From assembly GCA_030522415.1 (NCBI GenBank), contig CM060104.1, forward strand, positions 15,101,729 to 15,165,728: a DNA stretch of 64,000 nt. The letters run 5' to 3'. The stretch is from Channallabes apus (Eukaryota > Chordata > Actinopteri > Siluriformes > Clariidae). The position numbers were made by a program, and so were the translations under genes. This document shows, in pieces, positions 32,921 to 47,000 of the stretch; positions within the stretch are counted from its first letter, which is position 1; every line of letters begins with the position of its first letter. Below the pieces are notes generated by a model. That model had not been told where the DNA came from. It searched no databases and saw only the letters and a list, made by a program, of their open reading frames with translations.

Positions 32921-33204
32921 TAAGTGTCCTGGCCCCCCATGACCCTGTATAAAGGATAAAGTGATATAGACAATGAGTGAGTGAAATTTACAATTTTAGA
33001 TTTAGTTTTCCTAGAATCTATAGTAATGTTCAATTCAACTGATATTAAACATTAATGTGGGTTTAAAACATTTGGCAAAAATAGGTCAAATTTGAAATTT
33101 TTATACCTAATTTTAAATATTGCATTTTGCAATATAGTCTAAGTCTAGAAAAAAAGTATCTACCTAGTGAAGGGCTTAATTATTATCGCTTTTTTTTTTT
33201 GCGT

Positions 33205-33370
33205 TTGGCACGGTGGCGTAGTGACGTGATTTAGTCGCACACTTGGTTTGAGGTTTACATCTTGCCTCAGGATTGTATGTACAGAGTTTGTCCGTTCTCC
33301 GTGTCCTTTTGGGTTTCCTCTGGGTTCCCCAGCACGTTATGCGATATAACTGGGTTTAAAATCTTTTTCC
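33205..33370 (+). repeat. SINE-like dispersed repeat, head piece
   Basis: GGCACGGTGGCGTAGTGACG ... GAGTTTGTCCGTTCTCCGTG ... GGGTTTCCTCTGGGTTCCCC, a 5' part of the family, 500 bp upstream of the first cpq coding exon. Confidence 0.5.
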
Positions 33371-33540
33371 GTCCGGCGGTGCCTTACAGTGTGTACAGTA
33401 CAGGAGAAAGTTACATGTCCCTACGGCTTGCCGTAGCCACGCGCGCTCCGGGAAAGAGTGCGGAAGTAAAAATAGACTGATGATGATCCTCTTCCTGTTG
33501 CACAAGGTTCGTAATTCTTGTTTATAGGGAACAGAAAGCT
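33370..33540 (+). promoter_or_regulatory. Possible cpq promoter
   Basis: A small CpG-containing stretch in AT-rich sequence, with the palindrome CTACGGCTTGCCGTAG (33421-33436) and an ETS-type CGGAAGT (33461-33467), ~350 bp before the first coding exon. It adjoins a SINE-like repeat, so the CpGs may simply belong to that. Weak inference. Confidence 0.25.
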
Positions 33541-33870
33541 AAATGCTTTTTTCCTCCCAAGAAATGTCCGTTAAATTTTCGTCCTGATGACTTCATTAAA
33601 CAGGACCAGAATTACTTTTATTAGGTATATGAACTGTAGTCTACAGTTTTGTACACTAATGGTTGATTTAATGTCAACACTGAATGAAGCAGAATTGAGT
33701 TATTTAATAAAATATAAAAAGTAAAAAAAAAAAATTACTATCACTTTCTTCTATTGTATGTATTTACAAAATATAATAATAAATAAAATCATACAGATAT
33801 GAAGCAGTACATCAGTAAATATCTGATTCCTTCTTGTCAAATAACATTTTGTTTCCTTTTCTGCCTTCAG

Positions 33871-34309
33871 ATGACAGATATGGGATACCACAGTGGCTTT
33901 TTGACTTTTGTCATCCTACTTGGTAGTTTAATACAGAGCCACTGTAAGCCCCACACCTACAGGAGTAAGTCACTCCAAGAAGTATCCAAGGAGATATCAA
34001 GTTATTCTGACATTGCCCAGAAAATCATACAGCTTTCAGTTTACGGGAAGGCTCAGAACCGCTCATATGAACGACTTGCAGCCTTCACAGATACGGTTGG
34101 AAACAGATTGAGTGGGTCGAGGAATCTAGACCTGGCTATCAAGTATATGTACAATGCATTGAGGCTGGATGGACTGGAAAATGTACATCTAGAACCAGTG
34201 AAGATCCCTTACTGGGTGAGGGGACAGGAGAATGCAGTAATGGTTCTTCCACGAAACCACTCCATGTCCATCCTTGGGTTGGGGAGTAGCATTGGAACCC
34301 CCAAAGGAG
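33871..34309 (+). CDS. cpq: cpq first coding exon
   Basis: An acceptor TGCCTTCAG ends at 33870, directly before ATG 33871, so the 5' UTR is probably spliced. The alternative start ATG at 33880 would remove three residues. It encodes the signal peptide, the propeptide and [20 protein letters not shown]. The donor GTTTGT begins at 34310; the apparent Met at 33799 lies in the intron. Confidence 0.92.
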
Positions 34310-37300
34310 GTTTGTAGTTTGTGTCATGTTCAAGCAAATAACTTTTATAATTGCATATAAAAAGCATTTTTATAAAAAAGCCTCATCCCTATCTTTCCTA
34401 TCACTTTTCTTTGTTTTTCTTGACACATATACCTGTTATTTTTTTGTAATGGCATTTTTCTCCTAGGAATTGAAGCAGAAGTCTTGGTGGTGGAATCTTT
34501 TGATGACCTAAAAAGAAGGGCGAGTGAAGCTAAGGGAAAGATTGTGGTTTATAATCAGCCTTTTGTTAGCTATGGGGAGACAGTGGCATACCGTGCTTCT
34601 GGAGCTTATGAGGCAGCTAAAGTGGGAGCAGTGGCTTCACTCATTCGCTCCATCACTCCATTTTCCATAAACAGGTCTGTTCCAGTGAGTTACCCACAGT
34701 ATCTTTCAATGAAAAAGTAGGCAGTTTATCTCTTACAGATTAGCAAAATAAATTAAACCCATTGTATGTATCTGTTACAGCCCCCACACTGGGTGGCAGT
34801 GGTACCAGCCTGGGGTGCCTAAAATCCCCACTGCCTGTATCACGGTGGAAGATGCCGAGATGATGGCTAGGATGGCTTACAAAGGTACAAAAATTGTTGT
34901 GCACTTAACGATGGAAGCTCAAACCCTGGATGATGTGGATTCCTTTAATACAGTGGCAGAGATAACAGGCAGTCAGCACCCAGAGCAAGTAAGTCCTAAA
35001 AGGCTACACATACATCATTAAGCAATGTATGTGGTCAGTTAGTGACCATTTTCACGTGAATATGATGTACTTCTGCATGACTTACCAGCTTCCTCTGAGT
35101 GCAAATTATAGACTGATAGCAGAAGTTGCCCTTTGACTGTTCATCTGAAGTCAGTTTTGTGTTTTTTCTTGTAATGGTGATTAATGTTATATGAAGCTTA
35201 GATGACCGTAACAGGATGCCTTCTCCTTGCACCCAATTAATTTGGACCTTGCAGCATGCACATTTTTGACATTGAACCTGACACAAATTCTCATGAGTCT
35301 GTCTCCCACTGTTCTTTAGTTTCAAGAGACAAAAGGTTCTTGGTTGATATCTGTTTCAGGGTCAAAGTACTATGTATTTAACAGTCCTGTTAAATGTATT
35401 AAATCAAAAGCCATAAAACTGCTGTTTCCTACATGCAATACTGAATCTCTTGAATGTTCTTTTGTCTCTTGTACCTAAAACAAACAAACTAACAAAAGGA
35501 TGGTTTGTCTATGTGCCGCCTGGCACATAAGGCAACGGATATACATTCTCTGTTTCTGTGGCAGTTATTTACAGGGCTGGGTTGCTAGCTTGATGCCTGA
35601 TTGTATCTGAGCGATTGGGGGGGTCCAAGTCCAACAGTGGCGACCCGGTAGTGTTGGGGCTCGAACCAGGTTCCCCTGAACGAACAAATAAGGGAACAAA
35701 CTATTTATTTGCTAAATTGGTTTAGAATTATAACAAAATGTACAAATAAATTGTTGAATTGTTATATTTATAAAATTTTGATACTAACAGAATCACAATA
35801 CAAATTAAAACAGCACCTGGGTATCATGATTAGGGCTGCAACTAACAATTATTTTGATAATCGATTACTTGGTCGATACTTTTTTCGATTAATCGGATAA
35901 AACTAAGCACTTTAATTTGATGTTTTGCTTAACTATATAAAACCATAAATCAGGGTATTATTTATGTATAAAAGTAAACTTTAAAAAATGCAATAGCCAC
36001 ATAAAGTTTAATGACCTTTAATTTTGACATTTAAACCTTATTTTATGTAAATCCACAGTTTAGTTTTTAACAATAATTGCAGATGGCAAGTTGACAGAGC
36101 ATATATACAGTGGTATGAAAAACTATTTGCCCCCCTCCTGATTTCTTATTCTTTTGCATGTTTGTCACACAAAATGTTTCTGATCATCAAACACATATAA
36201 CTATTAATTAGTCAAAGATAACATTAGTAAACACAAAATGCAGTTTTTAAATGAGAGGTTTTATTATTTAGGGAGAAAAAAAATCCAAAACTACATGGCC
36301 CTGTGTGAAAAAGTAATTGCCCCCTGAACCTAATAACTGGTTGGGCCACCCTTAGCAGCAATAACTGCAATCAAGCGTTTGCGATAACTTGCAACGAGTC
36401 TTTTACAGCGCTCTGGAGGAATTTTGGCCCACTCATCTTTGCAGAATTGTTGTAATTCAGCTTTATTTGAGGGTTTTCTAGCATGAACCGCCTTTTTAAG
36501 GTCATGCCACAACATCTCAATAGGATTCAGGTCAGGACTTTGACTAGGCCACTCCAAAGTCTTCATTTAGTTTTTCTTCAGCCATTCAGAGGTGGATTTG
36601 CTGGTGTGTTTTGGGTCATTGTCCTGCTGCAGCACCCAAGATCGCTTCAGCTTGAGTTGACGAACAGATGGCCGGACATTCTCCTTCAGGATTTTTTGGT
36701 AGACAGTAGAATTCATGGTTCCATCTATCACAGCAAGCCTTCCAGTTCCTGAAGCAGCAAAACAACCCCAGACCATCACACCACCATATTTTACTGTTGG
36801 TATGATGTTCTTTTTCTGAAATGCTGTGTTACTTTTACGCCAGATGTAACGGGACACGCACCTTCCAAAAAGTTCAACTTTTGTCTCGTCGGTCCACAAG
36901 GTATTTTCCCAAAAGTCTTGGCAATCATTGAGATGTTTTTTATGTTTTATGTTTTTTTACGAGCCTTAATGTTCTTTTTGCTTAAAAGTGGTTTGCGCCT
37001 TGGAAATCTGCCATGCAGGCCGTTTTTGCCCAGTCTCTTTCTTATGGTGGAGTCGTGAACACTGACATTAATTGAGGCAAGTGAGACCTGCAGTTCTTTA
37101 GATGTTGTCCTGGGGTGTTTTGTGGCCTCTCGGATGAGTTGTCTCTGCGCTCTTGGGGTAATTTTGGTCGGCTGGCCACTCCTGGGAAGGTTCACCACTG
37201 TTCCATGTTTTTGCCATTTGTGGATAATGGCTCTCACTGTGGTTCGCTGGAGTCCCAAAGCTTTAGAAATGGCTTTATAACCTTTACCAGACTGATAGAT

Positions 37301-37956
37301 CTCAATTACTTTTGTTGTCATTTGTTCCTGAATTTCTTTGGATCTTGGCATGATGTCTAACTTTTGAGGTGCTTTTGGTCTACTTCTCTGTGTCAGGTAG
37401 CTCCTATTTAAGTGATTTCTTGATTGAAACAGGTGTGGCAGTAATCAGGCCTGTGGGTGACTGCAGAAATTGAACTCAGATGTGATAAACCACAGTTAAG
37501 TTATTTTTTAACAAGGGGGCAATCACTTTTTCACACAGGGCCATGTAGATTTGGAGTTTTTTTTCTCCCTTAATAATGTAAACCTTCATTTAAAAACTGC
37601 ATTTTGTGTTCAATTATGTTATCTTTGACTAATAGTTAACGGTTTTTGATGAGCAGAAACATTGTGACAAACATGCAAAAGAATAAGAAATCAGGAAGGG
37701 GGCAAATAGTTTTTCACACCACTGTATAGTTTAAAAAATACACTGACATATTCAGTTGTTAAGAATGACCTCACTTTTAAATTCTCTTAAATTAGTTCAA
37801 CTTAATAAGAAGAATAATAGACTTCTAGATTCTTATGATATTATTTTTAATTGAAGTGTCTCTTGCTACATCCTTTTCACGGTTTATACATTATTCCTCT
37901 CGTGTATTTTATCCTTTTTTTTTGGCTGTCTCAATAAAATAAATAAATAAATAAAA

Positions 37957-38020
<64 letters not shown>

Positions 38021-41000
38021 CATTTTGCTATACTAGACATTCTCGTAATACGACGACGTAGGGAGAGAAAAAAAAAAATCTCCGCTACGGGGTTCACTCT
38101 GTTTATTTTGCCCTTTTCCCGCATTTCCCCTCTGTAATGTAGCATGTAGGATCATGGGATATATCCAGTCATCCGAAGTGTAAAATGAACGTGAAGAAAA
38201 CGCACTAGAAGTGTTTTCCTTGGTTCGTTGGGATTTGAGCGCCAAGAAAAAGCTACATGCAACGTTTTTTTTTTTTTTTTTTGACACTGCGCAGCCGGAC
38301 AAACGCACGTCACCAAAGCCTGTGTGAACACTCTCATCAACTCTTCTTCTCAGTAACGTGAGCAGCCCAACTAATCGATAATGGCATTCGTTGACAACGA
38401 ATTTCATTATCGATAATTATCGATTTTATCGATTAGTTGTTGCAGCCCTAATCATGATATCAATCTAAGTCTAAGATCTAGCCAGGTCAAGAACTTTCTT
38501 GAGGAGGTAGGTGTGTCATTGTCTCTTGTTAAGAGATGGCTTTCTGAAGAAAATATAGACGCTTCACAACAAGGTGCCAACCACAGTAATGATCAAGAAC
38601 ATAAAGGCTAGATTAGACCTTTCCATGAATCCAAAATTAACTTGTTCCAGAATGAAGGGAATAGAAAAGTATGTAGCAAGAAAGGAACTTCTCATGATCC
38701 AACGCATACCACATCACCTGTCACACATGGTGTGGGCAATGTGTGGCATAAGTTTGCATGAATGCTTGTGGAACCAGGTGACTGGTGTTTATTGATGACC
38801 TGACAGCTGATAAAAGTAGCAGGATGAACTCTGAAGTGTGTCATTATCCAAAACATACATTGAAAGCTACTGTAACCAAGAAATAAAAACTCAGCAGATG
38901 GTCAAGTCCACAGTTCCAGAGTTTCAGGCAATCCTTTATAACTATGCTAGTTTTGTTCAATTATTTATGACTCCCAAATGGGGTGTGTATGTATTAAAAT
39001 GGCCGTAATTCCTGAACGATTAACGCCACACTTTTATCAAATCCCTTAAATTAATGCTGGAAGTTGACCTTGTACGTCTTGAGTGTTTCATTTCAAATTA
39101 AATGTGGTGTACAGAGGCCAAATGTCATCAACTTTGTTGAAATGTCATCTATCTTTCTTCTAAAATTTATAGACCCAACTGCACACGAACATTGGGTATT
39201 CAAGTCAATATGGGAATAAAAAAAAAAGAAAAAAAAAAGGCTTGTGTTTGGTGTGCTTGTTTGGCTTGGGCTCTTAACCTGGGTCTCTGTGTGGCTGTTC
39301 TTGTGGATGTGCTGGTGCCACTTCTGCTTTTTTGTTCATTTGTTTTTGTAATTGTAATTTTTTTTTGGATCTGATGCACTGGGTGTTGTTTTTCATGTAT
39401 GTTCGTGTATTCTTCCTCTTTTGCAGTGGTGTCGTGTGGGGAAAAGCCACAAGGTTAAATCTCTGTACTTTTTATTTTATTATAGTATTGATTCCTGTAA
39501 TGAATAAAACAGAGATGTTCAAATCCAGTTCTGGAGAGGCAGTGTCCAGCACAGTTTGAGTTTTTTTCCATTAAAACTCCATACCAGCAGCATTCATTAC
39601 AAACTCAATCAGTAGATATTAGAAAAAAATGTTAGATGTTATAAAAAAAAAAAAAATTGGCTACATGTATTACACATATGACTTACAAGCCCCATTGTAT
39701 GTTTGTACGTAAAATTTACAGACATACAATTGTAGTCATACAAACTAGTCCAAATTACACACAAAAGATACACTCCATATACATAATCAGCTGCAGTAAA
39801 ACAATTAATTCATTGAACTAACACATGTAGCTAAATCCAATCCAATAAGCAGTATTAGAAGCACTATCAATCAGTTAGGGCCTGATGACAAAAAACAAAA
39901 ACAAAGCGAAATATTTGGAATTGACTTTCTTTTACTGATCCGGCCCACCTGAGAACAGAAAGTCTGGATCCGGCCCCAGAGCAAAACTGAGTTTGACATG
40001 CCTGAGTTAGGCACTCAGTTTAGACATCACTGAAAATCTAAATTGACCTACTGTAAAGCACTGTATGCTGCTGCACTAGTGCTACTTTAGTTAAATTTAT
40101 TTTTTTTAATGAAAAACTCCAATCCCCATTCTCCATAACCGCCCTTTGTAATTTACTTACTAACAGTGACATAAAAATATTAACAGGCACATTGATGAAA
40201 TGCTGTTGCAGTTTATATTTCATGTAAAGCCAAAGGGTTTAGCATAGTGTAGTCTTGATAGATCACATTTTTTCAACGGTTTGATTGTAGCCTCAGCAAA
40301 TTTGTTAATCCTTTATTTTTTTCACAAGGACATAATCCTGACAAATTACACAGTGATAATGGTATGACGAGAGTCTCATGTGATCGAGTATTTAGTCATT
40401 ATTATTATTATTATTATTTCTTTTTTTTTTTGTACCAAAGCCAACTCAGCCTGGTTTCCATTCATCACATACTGTAACATTTAGAGACACTGTTTCACTC
40501 ATTGAATTTTTCTCAGTGTAGAACACAGAAGAGATTGTAGTCAGTAACAACACAGGGAGTTATTACTGAAACAAAACTGTTAAAGTGTTTTTATTAAATG
40601 ACAAGTTCAGCCTGACAAAACAGGGGAAGCTGGTTTCACTGGCATCTCTGAGAAAATGCCACTGCTATTTTCATATCTCATTTCTTGAAATATGTAATAA
40701 CACCATCACTTCTACAAGAGTAGTGACTGGTGGTTTTTGTATTAATCTACCTTAAACTGTAAAGCAACAGCAATAATATAGTTAGTGCTTTTTTTCTGCT
40801 TTTGACTCTCTTGAGTCATGAAACAAAGATTTTTCAGATTCAGATTTTTTGGTTAGATGGATTTCTATGCCATTAAATCTAAGAATTTAAATTCATAAGT
40901 ACAAATGACTTTTATATAACTTTAATGTGTCTGTTCTCTGTAACTGCACACATGCACATTCCACTGACAAATGTCCCCGCTGTCCTCCTTTGTTGAAATA

Positions 41001-44000
41001 ATGAATTCCCTGCTCTGCTGGTACTGCCAGATAACCACATATGAAATTGACTCAGATCTGATCTGAAAAACAAGATTTTTCATTTAGACTGCCCTAAAAA
41101 AACTTTATCTGTGTAATAATATACACAGAAATAATAATATTTCTGGTAATGTGAATGTAGTTTAAATTGTGATCATTTCATCAATGCAATGAGCATTTGT
41201 GCATAAACACAGGGCACATGAAAATGCTATACTTATTTGCTTTAAATGGATATGAATATATCATCTCACAAATGTCATCCTGGGGAGATTAGGGTGACAT
41301 GTACAGACTTCTCACCATGTTATTTTGATATTTCTTTTTTTGTCATACAAGGACACATCAGTGTTGACTAAGACTCATGTATTAGTTGAGAGACACTACA
41401 GTAGGAGGTTGTATATTATGGTCACCCCACAGGCTTTACACCTTCCTTTTACTGTATTTCGACTTGGTTAAAATTCAGTCCCCTTGTTCTCAACATGATT
41501 ATTATGGTTTTTCGGTCATCCAGGTCATGTTTTAGTGGCGTAACTTGTGTTTCAGCCGTGATGACTGAATGGCAATTCTTTTTTTTTTTTTGTTTTTTTT
41601 TTTTTTTGTGGAAATTACAGTTTACCAGAACCCATCTGACCTTTGTTATTTGCCTCCCTGTTTCACAAAAATGTGGCTGGAAATCTGCTGACCATCTGAA
41701 ACCAAGGGCAAAGAGTGCAAACGTCTGAGAAATGTCTTAAAGATTTTTGGTCATCCAGACTGGGATTTTGTCAAAACAGTATCATGGTACAAAAGGAACA
41801 TTAAACTTAACAAATAGGAAATAATTAAACAGGGAAATGCAAGAAAAGTTTTATCATACATATAGTGGGAATATCTGTGAATATTATATTTCACATTGGA
41901 CACCAAACAGAAGTGAAGCAGATCTAAAAGATCTGCTTTCTTGCTGTTTACCTAGATGTGAAAGAAGTATAAGGGATACATACTAGGAAGAGAAAACGAG
42001 CAATATAAGATAAAAGTAAATAAGAAACATTAACATCAGGGTGGATGCAGGTGGCTTAGTGGTTAGCACTGTGACCATACTGTTCTCTGATTTAAGGAGA
42101 TTTCTTATATCAATACAGGGTCAAAATGATACATAAACCAACTTAATTTACTGCAGACAAGTCGAATTTAATAAAGAAATTGAAAACCCATTATAGTCAT
42201 CACAAGGAAATGAAATCCTGACCACAGTTGCATTTTTTTGGTGTCCCAGCAGTTGTTGTTGCACCTAATACTTTTTTTCAGCAAAGCAAAAAAAACATGC
42301 ATTTTCATGTGAGTGTCACTGCTGCCCACTACTCAAAATAATATGTGCTTTGTGGGTGGTGGTTCTCTGGTCCCTTTTCAACCGATGGCCTAGGCAGAAG
42401 GGGGCAGATAAATTGTTCAGAAGAACAGATGGTCTGACAAAGCCAGTTTTCCAGCTGTCAGTTTTTACTTTTGTACACTTTGTAATCAACATTAGCCAAG
42501 AAATGCCACAGAAAGTGGCCAACTGAGTGACCACTTATACCATAACAGTCATAATACATTAACACAAAAGTTTATAGTTTATTTGCTACTAACTGTAAAT
42601 TTTAAAGATGGGTTGCTTTATGTGTTCTAATTCTTATCCTCAGCTCTATGCAGCCAATCTGTTATGTCAGTGCCTTTAAGGTTTTCCACTCTGCGTACAT
42701 TGTGGAGTGTGGATAGCTAATCAAATGGCAAAAAGAAGTAACCAATTGGATGCTATACTGTAAGTGTCAGCCCAAAACATATAAAAACAAATGCACTAAT
42801 AATTTTAATGTCATCAGATTTCATGTTCGTGTGTGTGATGGTGTGAGTGTGTGGGGAGGGTAGATGGCACGGCATCCTCTTCTTTTCTCTCCTGGATGTA
42901 AATAAGAAAAGGTACCTGTTTGTGGAGCCCCACTGTGGTGTTTGCTGTTCTTTTTATAACCATAGTGACTGTTTGCAGTGTTTTTATTGAATGGAAAGCT
43001 TCAGCTTCACATGCTGTCAGTTTCCCCTGATGATTGAAAAAGCTCTTTCATGATCCCTCTCATCTGAATACCAAAGATTATTTATTTCATTCAGAGTTTG
43101 GGAAGCTTACTTTCTATTTAGTATTTAATACAAGTAATTAATGTAAGATTTGGTCAACAATAAAGTCAAGATGTCTCTTCAATTATTTATTTTTATTTCT
43201 TTCCTCTGATTCATATAATGCAAACCTCTCTTTGAACATTCTGGGATGGTCTTAAGCTATAATTTATTTTCCATTAATTCTGGTATAATGCTGCATCAAA
43301 CAGATTAAGAGAAAAGCAATGATTCACATTTCTTGCAGATACTCTTTTCTGTCTAGGTCTAGTTCCTACAGTATATTCTTGTCTCGTAGCTCAGTCCTTG
43401 GTTAAATGAGTAAGATGTTTGAGCAATGTTTTTCTTTTAGTTCTAGGCTACATGTACATTGACTGTCTATTCATTGTCTTCAAAGGTTACGCGATTTAAT
43501 TTTATAAATTATAATATTACTAGTCAGTTATAGAAAGGTCTCCCAAGACGCAGAACTGCTACCAACTGGGAGGTAGATGGAAGCGAACATATACTTCCTC
43601 CAAGCCATGAGTCATGCGAGGCCAGCCAACCGCATCTTTTTGAGCTGCTATCAGGGTAACATGGTGGTGTAATACACTCATGTACACTTAGAGGAAAGTC
43701 CTATGTGCATGTGCATGAGCATGATTGGCTAGTGTCACTGTGATTAACAGGAAAAAGACTCAGGTAAGATTGTATCTCACCCCTTGAGAATCAAACTCAT
43801 GAATGCATTCCTGTTGCATCACTCCGAAGCTTAGTCACCTTTGTGATGTCACATTTCTCCAATAGAAAGTACATAATTAAATCCATCATTGGGAGATTGT
43901 AGACAGACGCTAAACATGAAAACAATTGATTGTGTATATTTAGCTTTATTGATTTTTCTATTTGTTCTGAGTGTTTTTTGTTGTTGTTTTGTGTGTAAAA

Positions 44001-47000
44001 GGCATTTTAAAAATTGTCTAAAATGGTTCTGAGATTTGTTAAGTAAATCCTCTACACTCCAGGTGATTTGACAGTCGACCCTGTTCCTTTGTGCTGTGCT
44101 CTCCTATATTATCCTGTTTGGTGCCAGTTGTGTTGTAGTTGGAGTTGTGTGACAGACATGCTGGCCCAATCTGCAGTAATTACAGATCCACAGACAGTTC
44201 CTCCCCCACAGTGATGGAGCTGAAGCCCTGCTCGAGAGGACACAGCTAGTTGATTAAACATAGACATGGTCTTGAAAGTTCACTACAGAGAGAGAGAGAG
44301 AGAGAGAGAGAGACTGAATCATCAGGAATATGAAGTCTTCGGATTAATAGTTATCATTTGGTATAATTTATGCTGCTTTTGCTATTTAGATAGATTCCCA
44401 TCAAATCTATCTAAATAGCTTTCATTGATATCCCACATATGGCCTTCCACTACACAATGAAAGCAGTATATGCATTTTGGCAGTAGTTAGGACTCAGTAC
44501 TGTATCCTCAGATTCTTTTAATGGCTGTAGCCCATTCACTTCAAGGTTCAGGGTGTTGTGTGTCCTGGGATGTGTTTCTGCTCAGCATGGTTGTACTGAA
44601 TGACAGTTTGAGATCAGTGAGTTTGGAGAAACGGGCTACAAGCTTGAACTGCTGATGTCTTATGATGCTTGACCTGTCATATCCATTTTATTCTTCCAGG
44701 CAGACCTATGTCTTATAAATAATGCATAGAGCAATAATAAAGCATTGTGACACCAAGCATCTTTATGACCACCAGGGAAGATGGGTACCTTCAAAAACAT
44801 TAAAATTACTTCCCAATTCAGGCAGTCTAGCCTGAATCCTGTGTGCTCTTACTTCCACTATTAAACATACCTGTGATTTTTACTATTGATTTTTATGATG
44901 CAGCATCATGTTACAGTGATTTGCGATCATGGTCATTCATTCCTTTATTTCTGACAATATTTCTTGTGCCAAGTTGACAGTTCAGTACTATAGTTCCAGG
45001 TTTTAATATGTTGGATAGTTCTTAACTCGATTTCAGTCATTTAAACAACCTACTTAGTTGTTTTCTTTGCTTGATTCAGGCCAGTAATTTGACTGAAACA
45101 CAGTAGCATATTTTCCATGACCACAGGATACACATTCTGACATACTGTTCTTGTTTGAAAAATGAGAAGCTACTCACTGCATAAGCTAGGTTTGAAATTT
45201 AATTGTTGCCAGTCAAATATCAATTTCTTTATTTTATTTTTGGTATTTATTTTTATGCCAGGCAGAGTAAATAATGAATTTATCAACTTGTGGCACTGAC
45301 GTGGTGCAGGCATGTGCCGTAGTCTGTGCAGTAGCCTAAGGTGGCCAAAGGAAAAAACACTGGTGGCCAACCTCATATCCTGTCACAACAACGGCTGAAA
45401 TCCACTTTTTCAAGGTCCTACATTATATATCCAGATGGTCCATGTTGTGGTTTTGTTTGGGTTCATTGCTTACAATAGACTAAGGATCAGTAACCTCTGC
45501 TCCAGATTTACGGTGTGTTGCATTTTTAGCATTCTATCTTTTTATGTTTGCAAGAAATAAATATTTTTTTAAGTGCGATAACTGGGTTTATATCTTTTGT
45601 CAGATTGACAAAGCTTGCACCCTACAGGAAGATGTAAGTTTTTTTTTTTTTGGTCTGTGTCTGTCCACAGGCATATTTTTGAAGGCTTTTTCCGCAATTG
45701 CAGATTCCTGTAAACATGCACTGTCAATATGTGAGGAAATGGACTGTCTGCTGTATATTTACATTTGTCCACCAAAAGCTTTTTTGGTCTTTTTATGTTT
45801 ATTTACTTTCTGACAGACCAAAGATCCCTCCCACACAGAAATGAAGACCAATATGGACAAATCGGTGAAGGATCTTGAGTGTGAAATGTGACCAGCTTAA
45901 TAGGCATGATGAGTGAAAAAAGTAAAGTTGTGAGCAAATCTACTTCTTGTATAAAATTATATTTCACTTATTATACAGTAGACATATATATATATATATC
46001 ACTTATATCACACAAAAAGTATAATGTGTGATGCTGGGACAATTAAAACCTTGGGGTCAATAAGACATTTAATAGTATTGTGTTTGATTTATAATATGAC
46101 AATTGCTACAAGCGGATGCCTAGAAACACTTTAGAAAATTTGTGAACATTTCAAATTTAAATCAAAATCAAACCATTACATAACCACACAGTATGATATG
46201 CTGTGAAATGCTTAATCGACTAGGCATGACCTAAAAAGAAAGATTTGCCTATGATGGCATAAACTGCACTAGAGAGTGCAATTAAACTAAAAACTTAAAA
46301 ATTAAAATAAAAGCATTTTTTTTCTTTTTAACCTAATTTAGACTAGAAATTTAAAATATTTACAAAAGTTACCAAATAAAATGGAATTAAAATAGAATGT
46401 ATAAATTATACAGGATTTAGAGACTGTACAGTAGCAGTATGATTGAAACATGAATTATGAAATTGAATAATACTGATATGGTTGTCCAAACTGGACCAAA
46501 AGTGCAGATAGTACTCATTTATGTGTAAAGTAGTGTGCAAACAAGAAAATGCTACATTTGAACAGTATTACCTTGTGCATTTACACTTTTGATTGTAAAA
46601 CAACTAACATAGATACAGTATAAGAGGTGGATGCAATTTCTACTTTTCTCCTGCTTGTTTAAAAGTTCAGTCTGTGCTATTTCATCCAGTTTAGGAAGAA
46701 TAGAGGAAGATGTCTTCACCAGAAAACATCATGTCCTTAATGTGGTATAAGATTTCTCTTTCTAACACCACAAAATTTTATTTTAATGTGTTTGTTTTCT
46801 TTCACACATCAAAGCATGTTTAACTTCATGCTCCAGTTCTACCTTTAGAAAGCACATGCAAGTAGGGTGGTCTTTCTGGCAAGTCATTGATGTACAACAT
46901 GTTCAGCAAATAGAAGTCTGGGATGAATTCTGTTCTGCGTGTGTCAATGTTTGGTTTTCCAAAAAATGGAAAAAAATATTTTGTGTTTACTTTGAAGTGT

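Larger units (their letters stand above)
35831..38450. mobile_element. hAT-like element carrying a nested Tc1
   Basis: The ends TAGGGCTGCAACTAACAATT and the inverted ...GTTGTTGCAGCCCTA are flanked by a perfect 8-bp duplication ATCATGAT (35823-35830 and 38451-38458). Without the Tc1 copy (36108-37724) it is ~1.0 kb with no transposase, so non-autonomous. It holds an (AT)n tract at 37959-38018. Confidence 0.93.
39136..46139. other. Large cpq intron, middle part
   Basis: AT-rich intron DNA with no exon-like frames. Notable pieces are a hAT-type end fragment (~39930-40010, GATCCGGCCCACCTGAGAAC), a repeat-family fragment (39512-39545), the SINE-like head at 42040, the dispersed repeat 43530-43810 and (GA)n. 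The rest is featureless to me. Confidence 0.45.

Noticed and set aside
33799..33870. Upstream in-frame Met as the cpq start
   Set aside because: It lies in the polypyrimidine/intron region before a clear acceptor at 33870. The ATG at 33871 gives a better signal peptide and a length close to the family's.
39192..39559. Hydrophobic frames suggesting a small membrane protein
   Set aside because: T-rich intron DNA with poly-T runs gives Phe/Leu/Val-rich frames by chance. No splice sites or family match.
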